A stretch of DNA of 5,526 bases from Clostridiales bacterium. GTDB taxonomy: Bacteria > Bacillota > Clostridia > Oscillospirales > Acutalibacteraceae. The position numbers and the translations under genes are program-made. This document shows positions 1 to 4,879 of this stretch, piece after piece. Under the pieces are notes generated by a model. That model was not told the DNA's origin and ran no database searches. It saw only the letters and a list, made by a program, of their open reading frames with translations. Where the stretch lies: positions 1-5,526 of the forward strand of contig JAJQDK010000048.1 of the NCBI GenBank assembly GCA_021202245.1. The letters run 5' to 3'. Each line of letters starts with the position of its first letter. The first letter of the stretch is position 1.

Positions 1-88
1 TCTCTGTTTTGTAAAATCCCCCCTCTTTGTACGTTCAAATTATTGACAATATCCCTGCTGAGAGATGACGTTTTCCTGCTTATTGAAG

Positions 89-136
89 CCTTCCCCTCCG
101 AGGGGAAGGTGTCACCGTATGGTGACGGATGAGGTG
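89..136 (+). repeat. Two-hairpin palindromic repeat, copy 1
   Basis: Hairpin 1 is CCTTCCCCT (89-97), loop CCG, AGGGGAAGG (101-109), a perfect 9-bp stem. After a single T comes hairpin 2, GTCACC (111-116), loop GTAT, GGTGAC (121-126), a perfect 6-bp stem. It ends in the tail GGATGAGGTG (127-136). The layout (hairpin, one base, hairpin, purine-rich tail) is the same as in the copies at 291-338, 4466-4513 and 4616-4663, although the sequence of the second hairpin differs in each. It adjoins module A. Function is unknown; the symmetrical design suggests a REP- or MITE-like element or a structured RNA segment. Confidence 0.75.
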
Positions 137-255
137 TAGGAGCTTTAGCTCCGTGAACATTATTAAAATATACTTTTATATGGACGGCTGCGCCGTGCGG
201 GCAGATAATATCAGCCCCTACGAGGTTGTGGGTCATCAAGTGGCAGCACACAGTG
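109..255 (+). repeat. Repeat module A, left copy (inverted mate at 4224-4372)
   Basis: The sequence from about 127 to 255 reappears, reverse-complemented, at 4224-4352 with only scattered substitutions. Matching landmarks include GGATGAGGTGTAGGAG, the hairpin GGAGC-TTTA-GCTCC, the hairpin ACGGC-TGC-GCCGT, a GGGC...GCCC near-palindrome around GATAATATC, and GGTTGTGGGTCATCAAGTG. The match ends in GCACACAGTG, where module B takes over. The module is rich in short hairpins and has no coding signature. It is probably a nonautonomous repeat; no transposase is visible in the window to explain how it spreads. Confidence 0.8.
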
Positions 256-401
256 ATGTGCGGAGGTATAATTTATCACTGCAGTCCGTGCCTCCCTCTG
301 ACGAGGGAGGTGGCGGCGTGAGCCGTCGGAGGGAGAGAAAACGTGAGATTTTGATGCCGTATATCATATAACAGTTATTTATCCCATTAAAGTAAACACT
401 T
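246..401 (+). repeat. Repeat module B, left copy (inverted mate at 4553-4712)
   Basis: Positions from about 257 to 401 match the reverse complement of 4553-4704. Shared landmarks are TGTGCGGAGGTATAATTT, CCGTGCCTCCCTCTGACGAG, GGAGGGAGAGAAAACGT, the segment around GTATATCA, and ATTAAAG.AAAC at the far end. A two-hairpin core (291-338) lies in the middle. The left boundary is the hairpin GCACA-CAGTGA-TGTGC (246-261); the CTCC extension of the 5' arm present in the other copy is missing here because module A sequence takes its place. It ends about 30 bases from the stop codon of the minus-strand membrane protein gene. Confidence 0.8.
291..338 (+). repeat. Two-hairpin palindromic repeat, copy 2 (core of module B)
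   Basis: Hairpin 1 is CCTCCCTC (291-298), loop TGAC, GAGGGAGG (303-310), 8 bp. Hairpin 2 is GGCGGC (312-317), loop GTGA, GCCGTC (322-327), 6 bp with one G-T wobble. The tail GGAGGGAG (328-335) is itself complementary to the first arm CCTCCCTC, so the first arm could pair either locally or with the tail, enclosing hairpin 2. Confidence 0.75.
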
Positions 402-431
402 TTTATCCCGGGATTTTGACTATAGAACCGA

Positions 432-1016
432 TTAACCGTTCATATTGTACAGCGCATCAAGCGCAACGGCGCCGGAGTCGATGTTTTCGGGGATTATTCC
501 GTAAAGTCCCGTGACTCTGTCCTCAAAAATATACAGCTGAGGAGGAAACGGCGTAAAGCTGCACAGCAATGCGACAAACAGCAGAAACATAAAGAAAGCA
601 GGGTAGAAGATATTTTCAAATTTTCGCGCGGAAAGCTGCATTTTATATGACGAAAAGAACGTAAGGCAAATGCAGACGAGCGCCGCTGTGAACTCAAACA
701 GGCTGTATGACGAGCCGAACAGAGAAAAAATCAAGCAAAGTAAAATGAACAATATTCCCAAAAGGTACAGCGAGATGACCTTGACAACCGCAAACCTGTG
801 AAAGGCGGGGCACACGCACAGCAGCTCAAGCATACTCCATATAAAATACGGCAGCATCAGGGTTTTGGCAATTTCCCAAATACTGTCGTTCACCGAGCCG
901 AACATAACCCCGATGAGCGTATGCCCGCTCAGACTGTAGAGATTTTGCAGAAATACCGAGCCTGCCGCAACAAAGAAAATTCCGATAATTTCAAGCTTCA
1001 TCAATCTTTTTTGCAT
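432..1016 (-). CDS. DUF6512-like integral membrane protein
   Basis: I read a 194-residue protein, almost entirely hydrophobic, with five or six likely membrane helices (about residues 8-27, 52-70, 75-98, 103-122, 137-156). Two stretches resemble DUF6512 proteins of Clostridia: FGSVNDSIWEIAK at about 39-51 (family form roughly PVNESVWEHLK) and TPFPPQLYIFEDRVTGLYGI at about 155-174 (family form roughly PPxxPLFxDPxTGxYGI). The function of DUF6512 is unknown. An ATG 18 bases further upstream (1034) is in frame, but it has no ribosome binding site, whereas the ATG at 1016 has GGGGTG six bases before it, so I prefer 1016. It is transcribed away from the M23 peptidase gene. Its stop lies about 30 bases from repeat module B, which may form the 3' end of its transcript. 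Family assignment is from memory of the motifs; that it is a real membrane protein gene is much safer. Confidence 0.85.
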   Translation of the reverse strand: MQKRLMKLEIIGIFFVAAGSVFLQNLYSLSGHTLIGVMFGSVNDSIWEIAKTLMLPYFIWSMLELLCVCPAFHRFAVVKVISLYLLGILFILLCLIFSLFGSSYSLFEFTAALVCICLTFFSSYKMQLSARKFENIFYPAFFMFLLFVALLCSFTPFPPQLYIFEDRVTGLYGIIPENIDSGAVALDALYNMNG

Positions 1017-1022
1017 AGCTGT

Positions 1023-1028
1023 CACCCC
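1023..1028 (-). promoter_or_regulatory. Ribosome binding site deciding the start of the DUF6512-like gene
   Basis: On the minus strand GGGGTG sits six bases before the ATG at 1016. Nothing similar precedes the upstream in-frame ATG at 1034. Confidence 0.55.
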
Positions 1029-1136
1029 AATCATTAAGCGGCAGATTAAATCGCCGCCTACCTAAACGGTATGAGGAGCGTTCGGATTTTATTACAGGCG
1101 AAATTGAAAAAAGAGGGATGAAATTTCTTATACAGA

Positions 1137-1157
1137 AAATATACAAATTGTATATTT
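1137..1157. promoter_or_regulatory. Perfect 21-bp palindrome, candidate operator
   Basis: The arms AAATATACAA (1137-1146) and TTGTATATTT (1148-1157) are exact reverse complements around one central A. This size and odd-length symmetry suit a dimeric helix-turn-helix repressor. It lies about 120 bases upstream of the minus-strand start and 335 bases upstream of the plus-strand start, so it could serve the former more readily. No regulator gene is in the window, and with so many A and T some chance symmetry is possible. Confidence 0.45.
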
Positions 1158-1455
1158 CTTTTTATTAAACAAAAATGTTGAAAACTATGTGGAAAGTGTT
1201 AATAACAAGGCTTTTACAATGAGAATAAGCTGTGGTTTTTACAGAGTTATTACAAATTTTACAGGATTTAGGTTTTTCCACACCCAAAATGATTGTTAAA
1301 ATAGTATCAATCTTGAATACAAGCTGTAAATAATCTCTGTCAATAAGTTATTTTTGCAAAAAAATATTTTTTATTTTGTACAACTTTCACGGAATTAACA
1401 TCTCGGCGCCGATTTTCATTCTATCCCGAACCCGGAAATCATACAAATGAAATAA

Positions 1456-1475
1456 GCGCCGATTTTGAGCGGCGC
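1456..1475 (+). other. GC hairpin in the M23 gene leader
   Basis: GCGCCG (1456-1461), loop ATTTTGAG, CGGCGC (1470-1475) forms a 6-bp stem that ends 16 bases before the preferred ATG at 1492. The first 11 bases, GCGCCGATTTT, also occur at 1406-1416. It could affect translation of the peptidase gene or be a remnant of a protein-binding site; no T-tract follows, so it is not a terminator. Confidence 0.4.
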
Positions 1476-1491
1476 ATTTACGGTGGTGTTT

Positions 1492-2475
1492 ATGAAAAGA
1501 GCAATATGTGTTTTTGCGGGAATTTTAGTAATAGCTTTTTCGATTATGTCGCAGGCAGGAGGTACACGGGCATCTCGGGAAAGCTACATAAAATACGTTG
1601 AATTTAACGTGACAGCCGAAGCGCTTCGGACGGCTGTTGCTTTTGACATTGAAACCGAGAGCGACGACGCGCATATAGACTGCATATCTTTGCTTGCCTA
1701 TCTCGGGGCAAAGTACGGCGGCGATTTTTCAAAGTACAGTCAGTCCGATGCCGAAGATTTTGTTCAAAGTCTGAAAAGCGGCGAGAGCTTGGAGAGCCTT
1801 ACAAAGAATCTGAAATTTTTTAAATATTACAGCGAAGCCTACACAGCGGCGCTCGGCGGTATGGTTGGCGGCTATGAGGAGGAAGTCGTTGATGAAAACG
1901 GCGATACGGTCACCGAGCAGGGTTACGGTGTGCATTGGTTTTCGCCCATAGCTAAGACCTTTCCGTTTTCCTGCTATGATGATTTCGGAGCGCAGAGAAC
2001 CTACGGCTATTCACGCCCTCATCTCGGACACGACCTTATGGCGGCGGTGGGCACGCCTGTTGTTGCCGTGGAATCGGGCACGGTGGAGTGCCTGGGCTGG
2101 AATATGTACGGCGGCTGGAGAATAGGCATACGCTCCAACGACGGTATGCGCTACTGGTACTATGCTCATCTGCGCCAAAACAGACCCTATGCGGAAAATC
2201 TGAAGGAGGGCGACGCCGTTACCGCCGGCGACGTAATCGGATATGTGGGCAGAACAGGCTACAGCACCACGGAAAACACCAACGGAATTACCGAAAGTCA
2301 TCTTCACATCGGGCTTGAGCTTATTTTTGACGAGAGCCAAAAGGAGAGCGATAATGAAATATGGATTGACCTGTACGCAATCACCGAGGTGCTTCAGAGC
2401 CATAAAAGCGCCGTCCTGCGCAACAGCGAAACCAAAGAGTTTACACGAGAATTCGGCTTCAAAGAGCTTGACTGA
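1492..2475 (+). CDS. Secreted M23 family (LytM-type) zinc metallopeptidase
   Basis: The 327-residue product is predicted to cut peptide cross-bridges in peptidoglycan outside the cell. Residues 1 to about 22 (KR followed by a hydrophobic stretch) form a signal peptide or membrane anchor. Residues about 30-125 are an unrecognised, mostly helical region. The peptidase domain spans about 150-300 and keeps every expected residue: H177 and D181 in HLGHDLMAAVGTPV (zinc ligands), H226 in YYAH, and H270-L-H272 in ESHLHIG. The domain therefore looks active. An in-frame TTG at 1465 would add nine residues but lacks a ribosome binding site. The ATG at 1492 has a weak GGTGGTG three bases before it, and the signal peptide begins properly there. 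A hairpin terminator follows at 2499-2536, so it is probably monocistronic. Substrate specificity cannot be told; the N-terminal region may position it or bind a partner. Confidence 0.92.
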   Translation: MKRAICVFAGILVIAFSIMSQAGGTRASRESYIKYVEFNVTAEALRTAVAFDIETESDDAHIDCISLLAYLGAKYGGDFSKYSQSDAEDFVQSLKSGESLESLTKNLKFFKYYSEAYTAALGGMVGGYEEEVVDENGDTVTEQGYGVHWFSPIAKTFPFSCYDDFGAQRTYGYSRPHLGHDLMAAVGTPVVAVESGTVECLGWNMYGGWRIGIRSNDGMRYWYYAHLRQNRPYAENLKEGDAVTAGDVIGYVGRTGYSTTENTNGITESHLHIGLELIFDESQKESDNEIWIDLYAITEVLQSHKSAVLRNSETKEFTREFGFKELD

Positions 2476-2498
2476 CCGCAACAAGAGCTGCGGCTTAG

Positions 2499-2536
2499 GA
2501 TAAACAAAAATCAAATTTTGTTTATCTGCTTTTTTT
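2499..2536 (+). terminator. Rho-independent terminator after the M23 gene
   Basis: GATAAACAAAA (2499-2509) pairs perfectly with TTTTGTTTATC (2516-2526) over 11 bp with a six-base loop, and a run of seven T starts at 2530. The stem is AT-rich and so weaker than usual, but its position 23 bases after the stop codon and just before the next promoter fits termination. Confidence 0.75.
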
Positions 2537-2538
2537 CA

Positions 2539-2567
2539 TTGACTATATTCCGGTTAAGCGTTAAAAT
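2539..2567 (+). promoter_or_regulatory. Sigma-A type promoter for the MBOAT gene
   Basis: TTGACT (2539-2544) and TAAAAT (2562-2567) are separated by exactly 17 bases. Each differs from the consensus (TTGACA, TATAAT) at one position. It lies right after the terminator and about 50 bases before the GTG start, giving a leader of about 40 bases. Confidence 0.75.
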
Positions 2568-2601
2568 AACAATATGCGAATAAATTTGTCGAAAAGCAGA
2601 A

Positions 2602-2608
2602 GAGGAGG
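2602..2608 (+). promoter_or_regulatory. Strong ribosome binding site selecting a GTG start
   Basis: GAGGAGG ends eight bases before the GTG at 2617. There is no ATG nearby in the right frame before residue 51, and the family's N-terminus (VFSSxxFLF) begins directly at this GTG. Confidence 0.85.
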
Positions 2609-2616
2609 TAAAGCCG

Positions 2617-4011
2617 GTGGTATTTTCAAGCCTTGTATTTTTATTTGCGTATTTGCCGTTTACTTTGCTTGTTTACTATCTTGTTCCTCGCAGCGGAAGA
2701 AATATATTTTTATTTATAATCAACCTTGTTTTTTACGGTTGGGGAGAGCCGAAGCTTGTTTTGCTGATGGTGTTTAACATCTTCTTCAACTATATGGGCG
2801 GTTATCTTGTTGACCGATACCGTCTGAATCAAAAAAAGAAAAAGCTGTTTTTAATTCTAACCTGTGCGCTTGATATAGGAATACTTGCGGTGTTTAAGTA
2901 TACGGGAATGGTTGCCGAAACGCTGAATATGCTGTCGATGCTTAATATTCCGGAGCTTGAAATCAGTCTGCCTATAGGCATCAGCTTTTACACCTTCCAG
3001 ACAATGAGCTACGTTATTGACATTTACCGTGACGACGCCCCCGTGTCAAAGAATTTTATCAATTTCGGCACCTATGTTGCGCTGTTTCCTCAGCTTATTG
3101 CAGGTCCCATTGTCAGATACAAAGACATCTCCCGTCAGCTTACCGACCGCAGAGAAACCCTTGACAGCTTCACTCACGGTGTAAAGCTGTTTTTGGTGGG
3201 GCTCGGCAAAAAGGTACTGATAGCCAACCAAATGGGCACGCTCACAAGCGCCGTGTTCTCAACGACCGACGAAAACGGAGTCATAGGCACATGGGTGGGG
3301 ATAATAGCCTACACCTTTCAGATTTATTTTGACTTTTCGGGATATTCGGATATGGCGTGCGGGCTCGGCAATATGCTCGGATTTGAATTTTTGAAAAACT
3401 TTAATTATCCCTATATTTCAAGGTCAATCACCGAATTTTGGCGCAGGTGGCACATTTCGCTGTCAACCTGGTTCAGGGAATATGTTTATATTCCGCTCGG
3501 CGGCAACAGAAAGGGCATAAAAAGGCAAATATTAAATTTGCTGATTGTTTGGGCGCTCACGGGTCTGTGGCACGGAGCATCGTGGAATTTTGTGCTTTGG
3601 GGACTGTATTACGGAGTGATTTTAATTCTTGAAAAGTTTGTGTTAAAGCGTTTTTTGGACAAGCTTCCGTCGGTTTTGCAGCACATTTACACCTTGCTGA
3701 TAGTAGTATTCGGCTGGGGACTGTTTTATTTTACCGATATATCCGAGCTGGGCTCGTTTATCGCCGACCTGTTTAATTTTTCAAACGGGCTTTGCGGCTC
3801 ACAGGCGCTCACGCTGATACTCAGCTATCTGCCGCTTTTAATCACAGCCGCCGTCGCAAGCACTCCGCTTGCTTCAAGGCTTTATGCACGCTTCAGGGAC
3901 AGAAAGCTTATGTGGATACCCGAAACGCTGTTTTGCATTGTTATCCTTGCGCTTTGCACGGCAAGCCTTGTCAATCAGAGCTATAATCCCTTTTTATATT
4001 TCCGCTTTTAG
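2617..4011 (+). CDS. MBOAT family O-acyltransferase (AlgI/DltB type)
   Basis: This 464-residue multi-pass membrane protein belongs to the MBOAT acyltransferases that pass acyl groups, usually acetyl, across the membrane for transfer to surface polymers. Family landmarks appear in order: VFSSLVFLFAYLP at the N-terminus, SLPIGISFYTFQTMSYVIDI (117-136), FPQLIAGPIVRY (157-168), FDFSGYSDMACGLG (238-251), NFNYPYISRSITEFWRRWHISLSTWFRE in the central loop with H279, and LTGLWHGASWNFVLWG with the presumed catalytic H319. The C-terminal YNPFLYFRF is also typical of the AlgI branch. Length is normal and no key residue is missing, so it should be active. Genes of this type commonly sit directly before a DHHW/AlgJ-like gene; here that partner is 875 bases downstream behind a repeat block. 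The acceptor (peptidoglycan, capsule or another glycan) cannot be decided from sequence. It has its own promoter and no clear terminator afterwards. Confidence 0.95.
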   Translation: MVFSSLVFLFAYLPFTLLVYYLVPRSGRNIFLFIINLVFYGWGEPKLVLLMVFNIFFNYMGGYLVDRYRLNQKKKKLFLILTCALDIGILAVFKYTGMVAETLNMLSMLNIPELEISLPIGISFYTFQTMSYVIDIYRDDAPVSKNFINFGTYVALFPQLIAGPIVRYKDISRQLTDRRETLDSFTHGVKLFLVGLGKKVLIANQMGTLTSAVFSTTDENGVIGTWVGIIAYTFQIYFDFSGYSDMACGLGNMLGFEFLKNFNYPYISRSITEFWRRWHISLSTWFREYVYIPLGGNRKGIKRQILNLLIVWALTGLWHGASWNFVLWGLYYGVILILEKFVLKRFLDKLPSVLQHIYTLLIVVFGWGLFYFTDISELGSFIADLFNFSNGLCGSQALTLILSYLPLLITAAVASTPLASRLYARFRDRKLMWIPETLFCIVILALCTASLVNQSYNPFLYFRF

Positions 4012-4050
4012 ACGGCGCACAGTGCGTACCGACATATAATTTTCCTCACC

Positions 4051-4067
4051 CGCAGCGGCGGTCAGTG
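4051..4067 (+). repeat. Truncated copy of the GC palindromic repeat
   Basis: CGCAGCGGCGGTCAGTG matches the left half of the repeat at 4166-4190 (GTAGCGGCGGTCAGTG) and stops at the palindrome centre, where the heptamer array begins. Confidence 0.55.
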
Positions 4068-4068
4068 G

Positions 4069-4110
4069 GGAGTTAAGGGTTTGGAGTTTGGAGTTAGGAG
4101 TTTGGAGTTA
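4069..4110 (+). repeat. Heptanucleotide tandem repeat, six GGAGTTW units
   Basis: Six consecutive 7-base units read GGAGTTA, AGGGTTT, GGAGTTT, GGAGTTA, GGAGTTT, GGAGTTA. Only the second departs from the consensus GGAGTTW. The last base mostly alternates A and T, giving a secondary 14-base period. It begins where the truncated copy of the GC palindrome breaks off. It is a short-sequence tandem array likely to vary in copy number between strains. Confidence 0.9.
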
Positions 4111-4165
4111 AAATTATTATGCCGTAGCTTCCTTTGCGATGATACGTTGAATTTATCACACGTCC

Positions 4166-4190
4166 GTAGCGGCGGTCAGTGACCGCCACA
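4166..4190 (+). repeat. GC palindromic repeat, left copy of a 25-bp inverted pair
   Basis: The core GGCGGTCAGTGACCGCC (4171-4187) is a perfect palindrome with 8-bp arms around one base. With its flanks GTAGC and ACA, the full 25 bases recur exactly, reverse-complemented, at 4717-4741. The pair brackets both inverted modules and one two-hairpin copy, so these could be the ends of a composite element. Confidence 0.8.
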
Positions 4191-4223
4191 TTCACAAACG
4201 CTATAGTTATATGCAACATATAC

Positions 4224-4372
4224 CACTGTGTGCCGTCACTTGATGACCCACAACCTTGTAGGGGCTGATATTATCTGCCCGCACGGCGCAGCCGTCCTTA
4301 TAAGAATATATTTTAATAATGTTTACGGAGCTAAAGCTCCTACACCTCATCCGCCTCGCAAGCTTCGGCACC
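4224..4372 (-). repeat. Repeat module A, right copy (inverted)
   Basis: Read on the minus strand, this matches positions 109-255 on the plus strand. Identity is high from CACTGTGTGCC at 4225 up to CACCTCATCC at 4343-4352. Past that only the outline of the two-hairpin element is left: its second hairpin (4353-4369, GCC...GGC) no longer pairs well, and its first hairpin is replaced by unrelated sequence except for GGTG. Confidence 0.8.
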
Positions 4373-4465
4373 TTTTTTCTGCGAAAACGGCAAACCCTTT
4401 GTCACTTCGTGACATTTCCCTTATCAAGCAATGTCGTCAACTTAAGGAGTTGTGCCATTTTCGTG

Positions 4466-4513
4466 GCTCCCTCTGACGAGGGAGCTGTCTGCGTATGCAG
4501 ACTGAGGGAGAGA
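4466..4513 (+). repeat. Two-hairpin palindromic repeat, copy 3
   Basis: Hairpin 1 is GCTCCCTC (4466-4473), loop TGAC, GAGGGAGC (4478-4485), 8 bp. Hairpin 2 is GTCTGC (4487-4492), loop GTAT, GCAGAC (4497-4502), 6 bp. The tail TGAGGGAGAGA follows, and its GAGGGAG (4504-4510) could pair with CTCCCTC of the first arm. Unlike the other right-hand copies it is in plus orientation and is not embedded in module A or B. Confidence 0.75.
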
Positions 4514-4552
4514 AGGCTTTTCCTGTAGATGTCGGCAAAAGCGAAGCATAGT

Positions 4553-4712
4553 AAGCGTTTCCTTTAATGAAAAAATAGCTGTTTTGTGATATACGACATC
4601 AGAATTTTACGTTTTCTCTCCCTCCGTCACGCTTTGCGTGACACCTCCCTCGTCAGAGGGAGGCACGGGCTGCGGTGGAAAATTATACCTCCGCACACAG
4701 TGATGTGCGGAG
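4553..4712 (-). repeat. Repeat module B, right copy (inverted)
   Basis: On the minus strand this matches the plus strand at about 246-401. It keeps a complete boundary hairpin CTCCGCACA / TGTGCGGAG (4689-4697 and 4704-4712, loop CAGTGA), which is only half preserved in the left copy. The match runs through the two-hairpin core and past it to AAGCGTTTCCTTTAAT at 4553-4568. Confidence 0.8.
4616..4663 (-). repeat. Two-hairpin palindromic repeat, copy 4 (core of inverted module B)
   Basis: Read on the minus strand: hairpin 1 is CCTCCCTC-TGAC-GAGGGAGG (4663-4644), hairpin 2 is GTCACGC-AAA-GCGTGAC (4642-4626), a 7-bp stem, and the tail GGAGGGAG (4625-4618) is followed by AG. Its second hairpin shares almost no sequence with that of copy 2, although the surrounding module B sequence is well conserved. 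Confidence 0.75.
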
Positions 4713-4716
4713 CGAC

Positions 4717-4741
4717 TGTGGCGGTCACTGACCGCCGCTAC
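4717..4741 (-). repeat. GC palindromic repeat, right copy of the 25-bp inverted pair
   Basis: This is the exact reverse complement of 4166-4190, including the asymmetrical flanks. It begins four bases after the inverted module B ends. Confidence 0.8.
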
Positions 4742-4872
4742 CTGCTATAAACCAAAAGCTTGCACATTGTGCGGCGCTGCGGATGTGTTATAGCCTTGGC
4801 GTTTTAACGCTGCAAAAGCTAACATTTAAATTCTTAAGTTAATGATACTGCGGGCTTCGGGGCATTTTGTTG

Positions 4873-4879
4873 AAAGGAG
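4873..4879 (+). promoter_or_regulatory. Ribosome binding site deciding the DHHW gene start
   Basis: AAAGGAG ends seven bases before the ATG at 4887. The in-frame ATG at 4842 has no such site, and the 15 residues it would add do not fit the basic-then-hydrophobic export signal that starts at 4887. Confidence 0.85.

Larger units (their letters stand above)
1..431. other. Left-edge intergenic repeat region, no credible gene
   Basis: This stretch is noncoding as far as I can see. Positions 1-88 are unremarkable AT-rich sequence. From 89 onward it consists almost entirely of palindromic repeat modules: a two-hairpin element (89-136), module A (about 109-255) and module B (about 246-401). An 80-codon open frame at 129-371 runs across modules A and B, has no ribosome binding site and encodes no recognisable domain, so I treat it as chance. 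Because the modules recur in reverse orientation at 4224-4712, this is repeat DNA rather than a unique gene. The last 30 bases are the 3' flank of the minus-strand gene that ends at 432; no standard terminator with a T-tract is visible there, only the palindrome ATCCCGGGAT at 406-415. Confidence 0.75.
1017..1491. other. AT-rich divergent intergenic region with DnaA-box-like 9-mers
   Basis: No gene is seen in these 475 bases between two divergent genes, so promoters for both should lie here; none has convincing -35 and -10 boxes at proper spacing. Visible structure: a GC hairpin GCGGC...GCCGC at about 1037-1056 in the leader of the minus-strand gene, a perfect palindrome at 1137-1157, DnaA-box-like 9-mers TGTTGAAAA (1176), TGTGGAAAG (1188), TGTGGTTTT (1231) and TTTTCCACA (1274), three copies of TTTTACA (1212, 1237, 1257), a very AT-rich run at about 1340-1380, and an 11-bp direct repeat GCGCCGATTTT at 1406 and 1456. 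The cluster around 1176-1282 resembles clostridial replication-origin DNA, but no dnaA, dnaN or rpmH gene is nearby in the window. Confidence 0.6.

Noticed and set aside
43..48. TTGACA as a promoter -35 box
   Set aside because: No -10-like hexamer occurs at 16-18 bases downstream and no gene follows.
129..371. 80-codon open reading frame on the plus strand
   Set aside because: It lies wholly in repeat modules A and B, has no ribosome binding site, and its translation (arginine-rich RRRERKRE from the hairpin tail) is explained by the repeat DNA.
406..415. ATCCCGGGAT as terminator of the minus-strand membrane protein gene
   Set aside because: It is a palindrome without room for a loop and has no adequate T-run on the minus-strand side.
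2011..2514. 167-codon minus-strand open frame opposite the M23 gene
   Set aside because: It is the antisense shadow of the peptidase coding sequence; the plus-strand frame has a complete set of catalytic residues.
4466..4513. Two-hairpin copy 3 as a rho-independent terminator for the MBOAT gene
   Set aside because: Stems are strong, but no T-tract follows either one, and the element is 450 bases past the stop codon.
4228..4528. Two overlapping plus-strand open frames of 82 and 69 codons
   Set aside because: Both cross inverted module A and the copy 3 hairpins, lack ribosome binding sites and resemble no protein family.
89..4741. CRISPR array
   Set aside because: The repeats are unevenly spaced, in both orientations, of different lengths, and carry no uniform spacers or cas genes.
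4794..4826. Possible promoter for the DHHW gene (TTGGCG ... TAACAT)
   Set aside because: The boxes match the consensus poorly and the spacing is 18; not better than chance in this sequence.
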